64,000 nucleotides of DNA from Lachnospiraceae bacterium (GCA_017431345.1 JAFRLH010000007.1:20746-84745); one strand, 5' to 3'. Numbered from the stretch's first letter, positions 9,104-17,763 are shown. Notes: generated by a model from the letters alone, not told the origin. A program made the numbers and translations.

Positions 9104-9118
9104 CTAACTAACTAACTA
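9104..9118. repeat. CTAA tetranucleotide tandem repeat at a promoter
   Basis: Nearly four copies of CTAA (TTAG on the minus strand). The repeat starts within the -10 hexamer of the phosphonate-operon promoter and runs into the expected transcription start region. Confidence 0.7.
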
Positions 9119-9143
9119 TACCAGTAAATTTCAACGGTTGCAA
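9115..9143 (-). promoter_or_regulatory. Sigma-A promoter of the phosphonate operon
   Basis: On the minus strand, -35 TTGCAA (9138-9143), a 17-base spacer ending in TGG, and -10 TATAGT (9115-9120), an extended -10. It lies between the acyltransferase-3 gene and the TagB/F-like gene, so the phosphonate operon can be transcribed separately from the acylation cassette. Confidence 0.7.
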
Positions 9144-9169
9144 GTCTGCTGACGGTATTAAATCCTGTT

Positions 9170-10201
9170 TCAGAGGTCTTTCAATTGACGCCAGAACCAT
9201 GCTTCAAGGTGCATAAAGACAGGATGAGACAGGATCAGCGTGATCAGGGGGGCAGCTAAAAGGTACAGGATCTTCCATTTATTGCCTTCGGGCGGAAAGA
9301 TCGTCTGCAGCATCAGGCCGCTGTAGACGACAGGGAGCTGGAACAGACGATGGAACATATAGATCGGAAGCGTATGCGTTCCTATATAAGTGAACAGATT
9401 GGTCTCTGACGGTATCAGGATCAGGACGGCTGCGGAGATCAGAATGGACAGGCAGTAATGGAGCAGACGGTAAAATCCGCATAACCTGACTTGATCTGCG
9501 CCGATCATTGATTTGAGCGAAGGATAGGAATATCCTCCTTTGATCAGTTCAATATAAGGATACAGGGATTCTATATTTGTAATAAGGAAAAACAGAACAG
9601 CCGCAAGGAAGACGGCAGAGAGTGTTTTCCACATGTATTTTTTCGACGCCGGATCCGTCCATGTACGGTCCCAGAAGGTCCCGAGCAGAAAGAACGGATA
9701 ATACACAAAGAATCTTGAACTGCTGAAAAGGGCACCGACCGCTTTGTCATATCCTGCCAGGCAGCCGAACAAAAATGCCAGGAACAGCAGGAAACCGCCC
9801 GGCATATTCCGGAGACACCAGGTGAGAAGAAGATACGCCGCGAGAACCAGAAGATACCACGGGATGGAATTCTCCTCCCACATATAGAATTTTTTTATTT
9901 CATAATATCCGAACGGGAGCCTGACGAGAAGAACGATGAATTTCAGCAGGAAGCCGAGGATCAGATATCCGATCACACGCTGCTTCAGTTTGTATCCGGT
10001 CCTGACTGTGCGCACAAGAAGAAGTCCCGAGAGGAACATAAAAAGGGGCATGTGAAACAGGTAGATAAACATATAAAATGTCCTGCAGAGAGAGGACACC
10101 TCGAGCAGATCATACAGTGCATGACCTGTTACGACCAGCAGGATGAGGAGTGCTTTCGCGTTATCCCACTTTGCAATTCTTTCATCAGCTGAGTTATGCA
10201 T
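9170..10201 (-). CDS. Acyltransferase 3 family membrane protein (OafA/fucose-4-O-acetylase type)
   Basis: A 343-residue polytopic protein with about ten membrane segments. The N-terminus holds the family pattern WDNAKALLILLVVTGHAL, where H27 is the conserved histidine of acyltransferase-3 O-acyltransferases, followed by FHMPLFMFLSG. Such proteins acetylate or otherwise acylate sugars of surface polysaccharides from a cytoplasmic acyl-CoA. It is the last gene of the FkbH/ACP/MBOAT operon, 4 bases after the SGNH-like gene, so it likely decorates the same polymer. Substrate and acyl group cannot be told from sequence. Confidence 0.85.
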   Translation of the reverse strand: MHNSADERIAKWDNAKALLILLVVTGHALYDLLEVSSLCRTFYMFIYLFHMPLFMFLSGLLLVRTVRTGYKLKQRVIGYLILGFLLKFIVLLVRLPFGYYEIKKFYMWEENSIPWYLLVLAAYLLLTWCLRNMPGGFLLFLAFLFGCLAGYDKAVGALFSSSRFFVYYPFFLLGTFWDRTWTDPASKKYMWKTLSAVFLAAVLFFLITNIESLYPYIELIKGGYSYPSLKSMIGADQVRLCGFYRLLHYCLSILISAAVLILIPSETNLFTYIGTHTLPIYMFHRLFQLPVVYSGLMLQTIFPPEGNKWKILYLLAAPLITLILSHPVFMHLEAWFWRQLKDL

Positions 10202-10205
10202 ACGA

Positions 10206-11252
10206 TTACGAATCCTCCAATCCGACCAGTTCGTCCTTTGTTACTGCTTCGGATATGATCTTATGATATTTCGTCCATGCACTGTTCCATGCGGCATCGT
10301 CCCGCCGGCTGCTGCCCAGGGAATAGTTTTCCTTAAGATACCGGGCAAGGAACTTCGATACTTTCAAAGATCCGTGAATGTTGTTGTGCAGTTTGTTGTA
10401 AAAATCGGATCTGCAGTCAAGCCCGATCTCATCGGCACAGCTGCAGAGATTCAGTGTGTCAAAGCCGCTGCTGTTCAAAAGATCGTCGACAGCGTTGTAC
10501 ACCTTCAGCTGTTTTTCGGAAACCAGCTGGGGAGAATGAATGAACAGCACACGGAGATCATTCGCTCTGCAGTATTCCATCAGATCCTTCAGACATGCCA
10601 GTGTATCTTCAGGAATGTCGCCTCTTTCCTCTGTGACCGTAAAACCTGTTCCCTGATCTTCGGCGGCGTGCAGAAATTTATCGTAATGACTTCCGCCTTT
10701 CAAGCCGTCCAGCGCATAATGGAAATCGTCTTTCGTAAGTTCTTTCCAGCGGGAGTGGTAACGGATGATCGGGAAATAGTATTCCAGTCGGTCTGTTCCA
10801 TGAATGCCCGCATTGTCGCACAGCGCTTCGATCAGATGAATTTTGTTCACGGAAAACGGAACATAGTCTGTATGAAAATGGATCTTGTTCTCCTTGATAT
10901 CCAGATTATATTCGTTCATGACAATAATGAACAAAGGATCTTTCTGCTTTTTGCGGATCTCTTCCATATAGTATTTCGCAGCGGATATCCTGTTCCCGTT
11001 GCAGGAATAACTGGCTGTTTTGATCCCCTCTGCAGCCCAGAGGACGGGCGGCTGATAGAACGCATACGCGTTGCTTCCGCCTATAAATACTGCGTCCAGG
11101 GAGTTTTCCGGTTCCGCGTAAAAGCCCCGGATGAGCTGATAATTTCTTGGATCAGATGGAGAACTGACCGTCTTCTGGATGCTGAAAAACAAAAGAAGCA
11201 GAAACAGAAAAAATACTGCAGTTTTTATAATCGTCTTAAATCTGGTTTTCAT
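10206..11252 (-). CDS. SGNH/DltD-like membrane-anchored protein, partner of MBOAT
   Basis: A 348-residue protein with one N-terminal membrane anchor (about 9-25) and an extracytoplasmic domain. AVFIGGSNAYAF at 54-65 gives a candidate nucleophile, S60, and a C-terminal D-x(10)-H-like region (DFYNKLHNNIHGS, about 282-295) gives a catalytic dyad like that of DltD and AlgJ/AlgX-type SGNH hydrolases. Its stop is 4 bases from the next gene and it starts 2 bases after the MBOAT stop, the usual pairing for acyl transfer across the membrane. It probably receives or transfers the acyl group outside the cell. The family is poorly conserved, so the name rests on motif order and context. Confidence 0.7.
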   Translation of the reverse strand: MKTRFKTIIKTAVFFLFLLLLFFSIQKTVSSPSDPRNYQLIRGFYAEPENSLDAVFIGGSNAYAFYQPPVLWAAEGIKTASYSCNGNRISAAKYYMEEIRKKQKDPLFIIVMNEYNLDIKENKIHFHTDYVPFSVNKIHLIEALCDNAGIHGTDRLEYYFPIIRYHSRWKELTKDDFHYALDGLKGGSHYDKFLHAAEDQGTGFTVTEERGDIPEDTLACLKDLMEYCRANDLRVLFIHSPQLVSEKQLKVYNAVDDLLNSSGFDTLNLCSCADEIGLDCRSDFYNKLHNNIHGSLKVSKFLARYLKENYSLGSSRRDDAAWNSAWTKYHKIISEAVTKDELVGLEDS

Positions 11253-11254
11253 GA

Positions 11255-12790
11255 TCAGAATGCCTCATAAATGAACGACTGCGCTTCGTATCCGGGACCG
11301 TAAACGCCAAAGACCAGGACCGCAGCGAACAGCAGCAGTATGACAGCCCACCGGAATACAAGGTTCTGCCCGGAGAGCTTTTCCCTGACGCTGCCTGTTT
11401 CCTGTATTCCGGAAACGACCAGCAGGATCAGAAAACCGAACAGGAGAACAAAGAAATCCTTCCCGTCCAGTCCGAGCGTGAAAAGAGACCCGTCAAAGAA
11501 CAGTTCGGGATTCCAGTGGGAGAATCCGCGTTTGATCGTGCGCAGAGAGGTAATAAAACCGTTCAGCCGGAAAAACATGTTTCCGATGCTGACCAGGATC
11601 AGTACGCGGAGGGAACACAGAAAATGCCAGCTGAAGCAGTCGGTGCGGATCTGAAAACGGTCGTACAGATCCATGCGGAAAGGTTCGCTGACCTGTTCCC
11701 AGACGATGATCACCCAGAACCAAAGGCCCATTCCGATGATGAATTTCCAGTTGCCGCCATGCCAGAGCCCGATCAGAAGCCATACGCAGAGCATGGCAAG
11801 ATACGTGGGGATCTGCCGGGACGCCTTTTTGCTGAAATGTTTTTTCAGCTTTTTGGGAAGATTGCGGAATGTTTTTGAGCGCAGGATCGGATACAGTACA
11901 TAATCTTTCAGCCACTCTCCGAGGGTGCTGTGCCATCTCTGCCAGTACTCCTGCACCGTCTGGGAGAAAAACGGAGTGCGGAAGTTTTCCGGAAGCGTGA
12001 CGCCGTAGCATTCGGCAGCGCCGATGATAATGTCCATACAGCCGGAAAAATCAGTATAGAGCTGCAGCATGAACAAGACTGCGGCCAGCCATATATACAG
12101 GCCGTTGTATCTGCCGGTATCGGCGTAGATCGTATCCACGATGACGCCGGCTCTGACAGAAATAACAAGCTTCTTGAATACGCCCCACAGCATCCTGAGC
12201 AAGCCGTCAGAGATCCTCTTTGAATCAAAAGCGTGCTCCCCGTAAAGAGAATCCTTTACCTGCGCGTAGCGGGCGATCGGGCCGGATGTAAGCTGGGGAT
12301 AAAAACCGGCAAAGAGCAGCGTTTTCAGCAGTGATCTCTGCGGCGGAGTAATATCCCAGTACACGTCCAGCAGATATCCGGTGACCTGAACAGCGTAAAA
12401 GCTTAATCCGATCGGCGCGGCAAGGTGCAGCTCATGAAGCGGCGGCTTCGCATGGAAAAGGCGCGCGGCCAGGGATATATTCTCGATCAGGAAATTGCTG
12501 TATTTTAGTGCGGCAAGGATGCCGAGATTCACTGCAAGTCCGCAGATCAGAAAACGAAAAGCACGTTTCCCGTCCCCGCGCTGCCTGGAAGCCGCCATCT
12601 GAACTGCGCAGAGATGCGCTGCTGCAGCGCCGGCCAGAAGATAGAGGATCGTCAGCGGATGTCCGGAACACAGGAAAAAAAACACGCTGAACACAAGGAG
12701 CATGCACCATTGCCATGACCGCGGAAGCAGATAATAGATAAATAATGAAATTATAAAGAAACAGAAAAAAGGGAACGATGTTACAGACAT
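11255..12790 (-). CDS. MBOAT family O-acyltransferase (DltB/AlgI-like)
   Basis: A 511-residue polytopic protein with the typical MBOAT marks: PIGLSFYAVQVTGYLLDVYW from about residue 126, QLYTDFSGCMDI around 243-254, WQRWHSTLGEWL with H287, and the catalytic GLWHGGNW with H344. MBOATs such as DltB take an acyl group from a cytoplasmic acyl-carrier protein or CoA and deliver it across the membrane to a surface polymer. The operon supplies an acyl carrier protein (80 residues) and an FkbH-like loading enzyme just upstream, so this is the expected channel for that acyl group. It starts 6 bases after the VOC gene. Confidence 0.92.
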   Translation of the reverse strand: MSVTSFPFFCFFIISLFIYYLLPRSWQWCMLLVFSVFFFLCSGHPLTILYLLAGAAAAHLCAVQMAASRQRGDGKRAFRFLICGLAVNLGILAALKYSNFLIENISLAARLFHAKPPLHELHLAAPIGLSFYAVQVTGYLLDVYWDITPPQRSLLKTLLFAGFYPQLTSGPIARYAQVKDSLYGEHAFDSKRISDGLLRMLWGVFKKLVISVRAGVIVDTIYADTGRYNGLYIWLAAVLFMLQLYTDFSGCMDIIIGAAECYGVTLPENFRTPFFSQTVQEYWQRWHSTLGEWLKDYVLYPILRSKTFRNLPKKLKKHFSKKASRQIPTYLAMLCVWLLIGLWHGGNWKFIIGMGLWFWVIIVWEQVSEPFRMDLYDRFQIRTDCFSWHFLCSLRVLILVSIGNMFFRLNGFITSLRTIKRGFSHWNPELFFDGSLFTLGLDGKDFFVLLFGFLILLVVSGIQETGSVREKLSGQNLVFRWAVILLLFAAVLVFGVYGPGYEAQSFIYEAF

Positions 12791-12796
12791 GGGATG

Positions 12797-13204
12797 TTAT
12801 TCCTTTCCTGACTCCAGGAGTTCTATCATGCCGATCCGGGCACTCTGCAGAAAGCAGACCCTGCGCATTCCGAACGCCGGCGCAGGAGCCGGCTCACCGA
12901 TCGGGACGAACCCTTCTTTCCGCAGGTCTGCAATGCCGGAGGACAGATCGCTGACCTCATAGCAGATATGATACGGCATATTTTTCACCTTCTTTATCAG
13001 ATCTGCGACAACAGAATCATCCGAGAAGGGAGATACCAGCTCGATCGTGTATCCGTCCTTCTCAAGAAAGCAGATATCCACATCCCTGTATTCGTCGCGG
13101 CATACCTCTGAAACCGGCTGAAAGCCAAGAGCGCAGAATACGCTTTTGGCTTTCCCGATATTTTTGACCAGATATCCTATATGGTCGATCTTCATTTTAT
13201 TCAT
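12797..13204 (-). CDS. VOC (glyoxalase/bleomycin resistance superfamily) protein
   Basis: A 135-residue single-module pair of beta-alpha-beta-beta-beta units. KIDHIGYLVKNIGKA at the N-terminus supplies a metal-ligand histidine, ending with RIGMIELLE, which supplies the matching glutamate. Methylmalonyl-CoA epimerases and glyoxalases share this outline. It overlaps the acyl carrier protein gene by 4 bases (ATGA type) and sits between it and the MBOAT gene, so it may isomerise or process the acyl group while bound to the carrier. The exact reaction is not recognisable. Confidence 0.75.
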   Translation of the reverse strand: MNKMKIDHIGYLVKNIGKAKSVFCALGFQPVSEVCRDEYRDVDICFLEKDGYTIELVSPFSDDSVVADLIKKVKNMPYHICYEVSDLSSGIADLRKEGFVPIGEPAPAPAFGMRRVCFLQSARIGMIELLESGKE

Positions 13205-13443
13205 TCTGCCAGCCTTTCGATCACATCAGCCATGGCGCCGACATCTTTCAGGCCCTGCACGGCTTTCATGTCAAAGGTAATGTCAAATTCGTCTTCAATA
13301 GCAGACAGAAGCGTGATATGCGTAAGGGAATCCCAATCTTCAATGTCTGCGGCTGTTGTGGAATCCTGAAGCGTGATCTCTTCATCATCGAACACATCCC
13401 GGAATACTTCTTCCAGTGTCTTGAATATATCTTCTCTTGTCAT
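13201..13443 (-). CDS. Acyl carrier protein
   Basis: An 80-residue acidic helical protein with the phosphopantetheine site in DWDSLTHI (S39), as in free-standing ACPs and DltC. It overlaps the FkbH-like gene by 4 bases and the VOC gene by 4 bases, so the three are translationally coupled. Its position next to FkbH and MBOAT, rather than fatty-acid genes, suggests a dedicated carrier for a small acyl unit destined for the cell surface. Confidence 0.92.
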   Translation of the reverse strand: MTREDIFKTLEEVFRDVFDDEEITLQDSTTAADIEDWDSLTHITLLSAIEDEFDITFDMKAVQGLKDVGAMADVIERLAE

Positions 13444-15239
13444 TTGTTTTCCCTCCGTTCCTCACTGTTGACCTGAATGACATGGTTTTTGTTTTCATAG
13501 GTGCTGATATCTTTGTATTCCCACACGGCATTTCCGTCAGGATCTTCTTCGATCCGTTCGAATCCGTGTGCCTCGTAAAAATTCCGGACCATTCCGTTCT
13601 TGGCGGTAGGATAGTAATAGCCGCGAATGGTACGGATGCCGCAGGCCGCTGCCTGCCGGACCAGTTCATCCATCATGGCAAATTCCATATCGCGCTTCAG
13701 TACACGGCAGCTCATGAGCCAGAGAATGATATCCAGCCGGTCTTCCTTCTTCTCGGCGATCACTACGGTGACAACGCCGTTGTCTCCGAAACAATCGGAA
13801 AGCTGCCCGTACAGGGTGATGTATTTTGGATCTTCGGTGAATCCGATGATCTCATCTGCCGTACAGCGCTTTGTGGTAAGGTTGAACTGATTGCTCTTGT
13901 TCGTCAGCTGGGCAATACGGGGAATGTAGATCGCCTCGAAAGGCCTGATGACAGCCTTCATCCCGAGAGAGAGCAGATAATCTTCGTAGTTGTCGAAGGA
14001 ACTCTGCTGTTTCGCGCGGGCGAGATTCTCCTTATACATCTCATTGCGCTTCAGGTCGTCCGCGGAAAGAGAAGTCGTCTCGAAATACCCTGCACGGTCG
14101 ATCTCCGTAATGTAGTGCTCTACTTTGGTCAGCTCGGGCACGGCCGCTCCGGGTACCTGCTTGCGGATGATCGCGCGTTCAGCCGGATTGTCATCGGCAA
14201 ACACAAAGGCTTCCGGAAGCAGTGTCAGTTCCTCGGCAGTCTGCACGAGATTGCGGCTCTTCGGTTCCCAGTTCGCCTTGATGACCAGGAAATCATCGGG
14301 CTTCAGGATCATCTGCGGATGCCGGAGTCCTGCCATTGCATTTTCCTCTTCGTTCTTGGAATTGACGGTAAGAAGAACGCCCTGGAGGCGGAGATCCCGC
14401 AGATACTGCTGAAATTCACTGTAAGCCTGGCCCATAGGGGTCTCCTGCCCGAGATCAAGGCCTTCCGGTCCGTCGTCGCCGACGATGCCGCCCCAGAGGG
14501 TATTGTCAAGATCAAGGGAAAGTGCTTTTTTATTCTTCCCGAATACGGATTTGATAATATTGCTCAGGTTGTAGGCAAAGTACGGAATGGCGTCAAGGCA
14601 CATGGCGTATTTGTACATATGCCATGCAAAAGGATCCGACCATTTCTGAAGACCGTAATCCGCCGCCAGGTAGTTAATGTCGTGGATCAGGAACGTATCG
14701 TGTGTCTGGGCATAGCTGTAAAAAAACGCATTCAGACGCTGAACATAGTTCGTACGCCCGTGTATATCGGCTGCATCCTGATTGCCAAGGAGCCTGTAAT
14801 AGGGATATTCAAAATTGTTCTGTATTACAGGACAGTGGTAATCGGCTGACAGTTTGTCCCACATGGCCTGAAAATGATCCGCCTGGCGGGACAGCATCCC
14901 GTCTATCATGTCTGCCCCGAGTCCGGGAACAGGCCATTCGGTAATGTTTCTCAGCGATGTATGGATATAAATGATATCAGGGTGAAATTCAGCCAGTGCG
15001 GAATCCGGGAACATGGCATCCTGCCAGTACTGCCCGTATTCCGATTCATAAAACACCGGACGGATGCCCTGATTCAGGAGGAACAGCTCCAGCATATCAC
15101 GGATGTCATGGGTAGTCGATCCGCCGAGGATCATGATCCGTTTCTCGATTAATCCGTCCTGTGAAGACAGCGTCCTGCGAATGGAACGGCGCTTCCGCAT
15201 CAGCATCTGGCCGTCAAAAGGGTAATTCAGTTCCTGCAT
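13440..15239 (-). CDS. FkbH-like HAD-IIIC protein (acyl-ACP loading enzyme)
   Basis: About 599 residues from the ATG at 15237-15239, chosen because GGAG lies 9 bases upstream; an in-frame ATG 75 bases earlier lacks a site. The N-terminal part has an SGNH-like start (MILGGSTTHD, 36-45). The HAD core has LDLDNTLWGG with D243, D245 and T247. The C-terminal part resembles an acetyltransferase fold (NFYEAHGFERI). FkbH enzymes load the three-carbon unit of 1,3-bisphosphoglycerate onto an ACP as a glyceryl thioester. Here the ACP is the next gene, overlapping by 4 bases, and an MBOAT follows, so a glyceryl or related group is predicted to be transferred to a polymer. It is the first gene of the operon. 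Confidence 0.87.
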   Translation of the reverse strand: MQELNYPFDGQMLMRKRRSIRRTLSSQDGLIEKRIMILGGSTTHDIRDMLELFLLNQGIRPVFYESEYGQYWQDAMFPDSALAEFHPDIIYIHTSLRNITEWPVPGLGADMIDGMLSRQADHFQAMWDKLSADYHCPVIQNNFEYPYYRLLGNQDAADIHGRTNYVQRLNAFFYSYAQTHDTFLIHDINYLAADYGLQKWSDPFAWHMYKYAMCLDAIPYFAYNLSNIIKSVFGKNKKALSLDLDNTLWGGIVGDDGPEGLDLGQETPMGQAYSEFQQYLRDLRLQGVLLTVNSKNEEENAMAGLRHPQMILKPDDFLVIKANWEPKSRNLVQTAEELTLLPEAFVFADDNPAERAIIRKQVPGAAVPELTKVEHYITEIDRAGYFETTSLSADDLKRNEMYKENLARAKQQSSFDNYEDYLLSLGMKAVIRPFEAIYIPRIAQLTNKSNQFNLTTKRCTADEIIGFTEDPKYITLYGQLSDCFGDNGVVTVVIAEKKEDRLDIILWLMSCRVLKRDMEFAMMDELVRQAAACGIRTIRGYYYPTAKNGMVRNFYEAHGFERIEEDPDGNAVWEYKDISTYENKNHVIQVNSEERRENK

Positions 15240-15341
15240 TATTTTGTGCTCCGGAAAGTCTTGTCTAATGGAAATGGATCGCCGGAAACCTGTGTAAAAC
15301 ACGGTAAAACGCAAGTTTTCCGCCGTATCTCCATCCTGATT

Positions 15342-15370
15342 ATTCTATCTTATAAACAATGGTTCGTCAA
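15342..15370 (-). promoter_or_regulatory. Sigma-A promoter of the FkbH/ACP/MBOAT operon
   Basis: On the minus strand: -35 TTGACG (15365-15370), 17-base spacer, -10 TAGAAT (15342-15347). It drives the leftward acylation operon and leaves an untranslated leader of roughly 95 bases. Confidence 0.75.
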
Positions 15371-15393
15371 TAAAATTCATGTTCCGGCGCCGC

Positions 15394-15425
15394 TTGCGAA
15401 AGAGATTTGATGATGGTATTATAAT
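15394..15425 (+). promoter_or_regulatory. Promoter of the GDPD-like gene
   Basis: TTGCGA (15394-15399) followed after 17 bases by TATTAT (15417-15422), which overlaps a perfect TATAAT at 15420-15425. It is about 50 bases before the start codon and divergent from the acylation-operon promoter. Confidence 0.6.
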
Positions 15426-15475
15426 CTGTAATTATCAGATGACCGGGGCAGCTGCTGCCGGGAAAGGATCGGATT

Positions 15476-16642
15476 ATGGAAAACAGAGGATTCGTGGGAA
15501 TCCCTCCCATGTACCGGGAACAGTATATGGCGCATGCGCTGGGCGGATACAGAGGGTATCAGCTGCTGGCTACGGAGGAAGCCTTCCGGAACAGTTATCA
15601 GTGCGGTTTCCGGTATTTTGAAGTGGATCTTAAAGCAACGGCGGATGATCAGCTGGTGTGCACCTACGGGTGGAGCAGGCAGGTCTGTGAAAGGATCGGC
15701 ATGCCTTATGATCCGGCGTTTGAAAACATGACGCATGAATTGTTCATGAAGCAGAAAATTCACGGCATGCCGGTGATGGATGCCGCGCGCCTGATTGCGC
15801 TGATGGAAGAGTTCCCGGATACATACATGGAGATCGATCTTCATACGCTCGATCAGGAGAGAGCGGTCTATATGACACGGCTGCTGGCGGAACAGTTCTG
15901 CGAGAAGGCGGGACTTGCTGACAGGCTTCTGATCCAGGTGAATACGGAGGAGATGTATTTTGCCGTAGACAGTGTGTATCACTTCCCTTATTATCAGTTC
16001 AATGTGAGGGAAGAGGCGGATAAGACGGATCATTTTATTGCTTTCTGCAGAGAACACGGGATATGTGCGATGGCGCTGAAGGGAAAGTTCGCGGACGAGG
16101 AGCGGGTACGGAAAATAAAGGATGCAGGACTGGAACTTCTGGTCTTTACGATAGACAGTCCGTCCCGGTGCAGGGAATATCTCCGAAGAGGTGCCAGCAC
16201 GATCTGCACAAATTATGTGATTCCCGGCGCAAGAGACGGGCAGCAGGATTCTGTCATCCGTCTCGGATACAGCAGCAGAGGGCATGCAAAGGAAGGGTAT
16301 TCCGCGCTGGTTGAAAAGAATATCCTTCGCGGTGTTACCGACAGGATGCCGGATGGTTCCTTTGAATATACGGAAGCGGTCGATACGCTCAGGAACCGCT
16401 TTTATCCTCTTGCCGACTGTCAGTTTACCCGTTCTTTCGGCAGAAAACCTTCAGGATGGATCCTTCGCGCAAAGAAAGGGAATCAGAAGAACTGGCGTTA
16501 TTTCTGTACGGACGGGAAGTGGCATCTCCAGGGAGGAATCGATAAAAAAGGCCTGACGAAGAAAATATTTCCGAATGTCAGTACAATTGATTTTGAGAAA
16601 ATCTTCTATGCAGGTGTCATGATATTTGAAGCGATCTGGTAA
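15476..16642 (+). CDS. Glycerophosphodiester phosphodiesterase-like protein, active site altered
   Basis: A 388-residue cytoplasmic protein whose residues about 18-250 form a GDPD-type TIM barrel. AHALGGYRGY gives H20, and FRYFEVDLKAT gives E49 and D51, matching the catalytic His and metal ligands. Later MEIDLHTLD and a closing STICTNY also fit. Where the family has a second catalytic histidine after the first acidic pair (a HD pair), this protein reads CTYGW, so the general acid/base is replaced. The last about 120 residues are extra and contain aromatic-rich GKPSGW-like segments of unknown function. It may hydrolyse or only bind glycerophosphodiester units such as teichoic acid. Start is supported by GGAAAGG about 9 bases upstream. 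Confidence 0.75.
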   Translation: MENRGFVGIPPMYREQYMAHALGGYRGYQLLATEEAFRNSYQCGFRYFEVDLKATADDQLVCTYGWSRQVCERIGMPYDPAFENMTHELFMKQKIHGMPVMDAARLIALMEEFPDTYMEIDLHTLDQERAVYMTRLLAEQFCEKAGLADRLLIQVNTEEMYFAVDSVYHFPYYQFNVREEADKTDHFIAFCREHGICAMALKGKFADEERVRKIKDAGLELLVFTIDSPSRCREYLRRGASTICTNYVIPGARDGQQDSVIRLGYSSRGHAKEGYSALVEKNILRGVTDRMPDGSFEYTEAVDTLRNRFYPLADCQFTRSFGRKPSGWILRAKKGNQKNWRYFCTDGKWHLQGGIDKKGLTKKIFPNVSTIDFEKIFYAGVMIFEAIW

Positions 16643-16699
16643 AAAACAGTCTGATCAGGGCCGGCAGACGGATTGCCGCTGCTTATTCCTACAAACTGA

Positions 16700-16728
16700 T
16701 TGCAATTATAAGCGGCAGGTGCTATAAT
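16700..16728 (+). promoter_or_regulatory. Sigma-A promoter of the S1-domain gene
   Basis: -35 TTGCAA (16700-16705), 17-base spacer with TG before the -10, and perfect -10 TATAAT (16723-16728). Confidence 0.8.
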
Positions 16729-16834
16729 ATAGCGGAATGCGTACGTTTTATGGCAAATGAAGGCCACGGGCGGTTTCTGGGCGACAGATCAGGCCTATTT
16801 TCAAAGGAATGTCCGGTACGCGGGAGGATGGAAA

Positions 16835-17716
16835 ATGTGTAAAGAAACTGAAGTTATCGATGTGACACCGGTAGAAGAAGCTGCCGCTGAAGCAGTTCAG
16901 GAAACTCCGTCTGCGCTGGCAGAAGCCGCGGAAGAAGCCGCTGCGGAAGCCGAAGCAGCAGTTGCTGAGGCAGCAGAGCCTGCAGAGACCATGGAAGATC
17001 TGGGAGCTGCACTCGAAGAGTCCCTGCAGAAGGGACCTGTTACGGACGATCCTGTATGGGAAACCTTCGAGACCCAGTTTAAGGAAAAGACCGTGTTCCC
17101 CGTAAAGGTCGAGAATGCTGTGAAAGCCGGCGTGGTCGCATTTGTCGACGGCGTAAGAGGATTTATCCCTGCTTCCAAGATCTCCACCGGTTATGTAGAG
17201 AACCTGGAGGAGTTTGTCGGACAGACACTTGATGTTGTCGTTGTGACAGCTGACCGTGCCGCCAAGAAGCTTGTCCTTTCAGCGCGTGATGCGATCAGAC
17301 AGAAAGAGAAACTTGCGAAGAAGGCTGCTCTGGAGTCCTGCCAGGTCGGAGACGTTCTGGAAGGAACGGTCGATTCCCTGATGGATTACGGCGCATTTGT
17401 AGAGCTGGAGAACGGCGTGTCCGGTCTGGTCCATGTTTCCCAGATCAGCTACAAGAGAGTGGAAAAGCCCTCTGATGTTCTTCAGAAGGGACAGAAAGTC
17501 CAGGTCAAGATCATCGCGATCAAGGACGGCAAGCTTTCCCTTTCCATGAAAGCGCTGCAGGAAGCTCCTGAAAGACCTGAGCGTCCCGAAAGAAGCGAAA
17601 GGCCCAGAAGAGAGCGCGGAGACCGCCGCCACGGTGACGAAGAAGTCTTCAATTACAAGGAGACCGGAAAAGCGACCACAAGCCTTGGCGATCTGCTGAA
17701 GAATGTAAAACTGTGA
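16835..17716 (+). CDS. S1 RNA-binding domain protein (ribosomal S1-like)
   Basis: 293 residues from the ATG at 16835, which has GGGAGG seven bases upstream; an earlier in-frame ATG at 16757 has none. The first about 55 residues are an acidic Ala/Glu-rich low-complexity segment. Two S1 OB-fold domains follow: about 75-150 (KVENAVKAGVVAFVDGVRGF..PASKI) and about 170-240 (GDVLEGTVDSLMDYGAFVEL..GLVHVSQI). The C-terminal tail is Arg/Glu/Pro-rich (RPERPERSERPRRERG), suited to RNA contact. Short two- to four-domain S1 proteins of this kind are common in Clostridia and bind mRNA or the 30S subunit. It is a single-gene unit with its own promoter and terminator. Confidence 0.88.
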   Translation: MCKETEVIDVTPVEEAAAEAVQETPSALAEAAEEAAAEAEAAVAEAAEPAETMEDLGAALEESLQKGPVTDDPVWETFETQFKEKTVFPVKVENAVKAGVVAFVDGVRGFIPASKISTGYVENLEEFVGQTLDVVVVTADRAAKKLVLSARDAIRQKEKLAKKAALESCQVGDVLEGTVDSLMDYGAFVELENGVSGLVHVSQISYKRVEKPSDVLQKGQKVQVKIIAIKDGKLSLSMKALQEAPERPERPERSERPRRERGDRRHGDEEVFNYKETGKATTSLGDLLKNVKL

Positions 17717-17733
17717 TAAGCACATCATGATAC

Positions 17734-17762
17734 AAAAGCCGGGAGCACGCTCCCGGCTTTTT
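17734..17762. terminator. Bidirectional rho-independent terminator
   Basis: Stem GCCGGGAG/CTCCCGGC (17738-17757) flanked by A and T tracts on both sides, between the convergent S1 gene and SGNH-like gene. Confidence 0.9.
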
Positions 17763-17763
17763 G

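Noticed and set aside
13437-14849. 470-codon plus-strand frame opposite the FkbH-like gene
   Set aside because: Antisense shadow; the minus strand has HAD motifs and overlaps neatly with the ACP gene.
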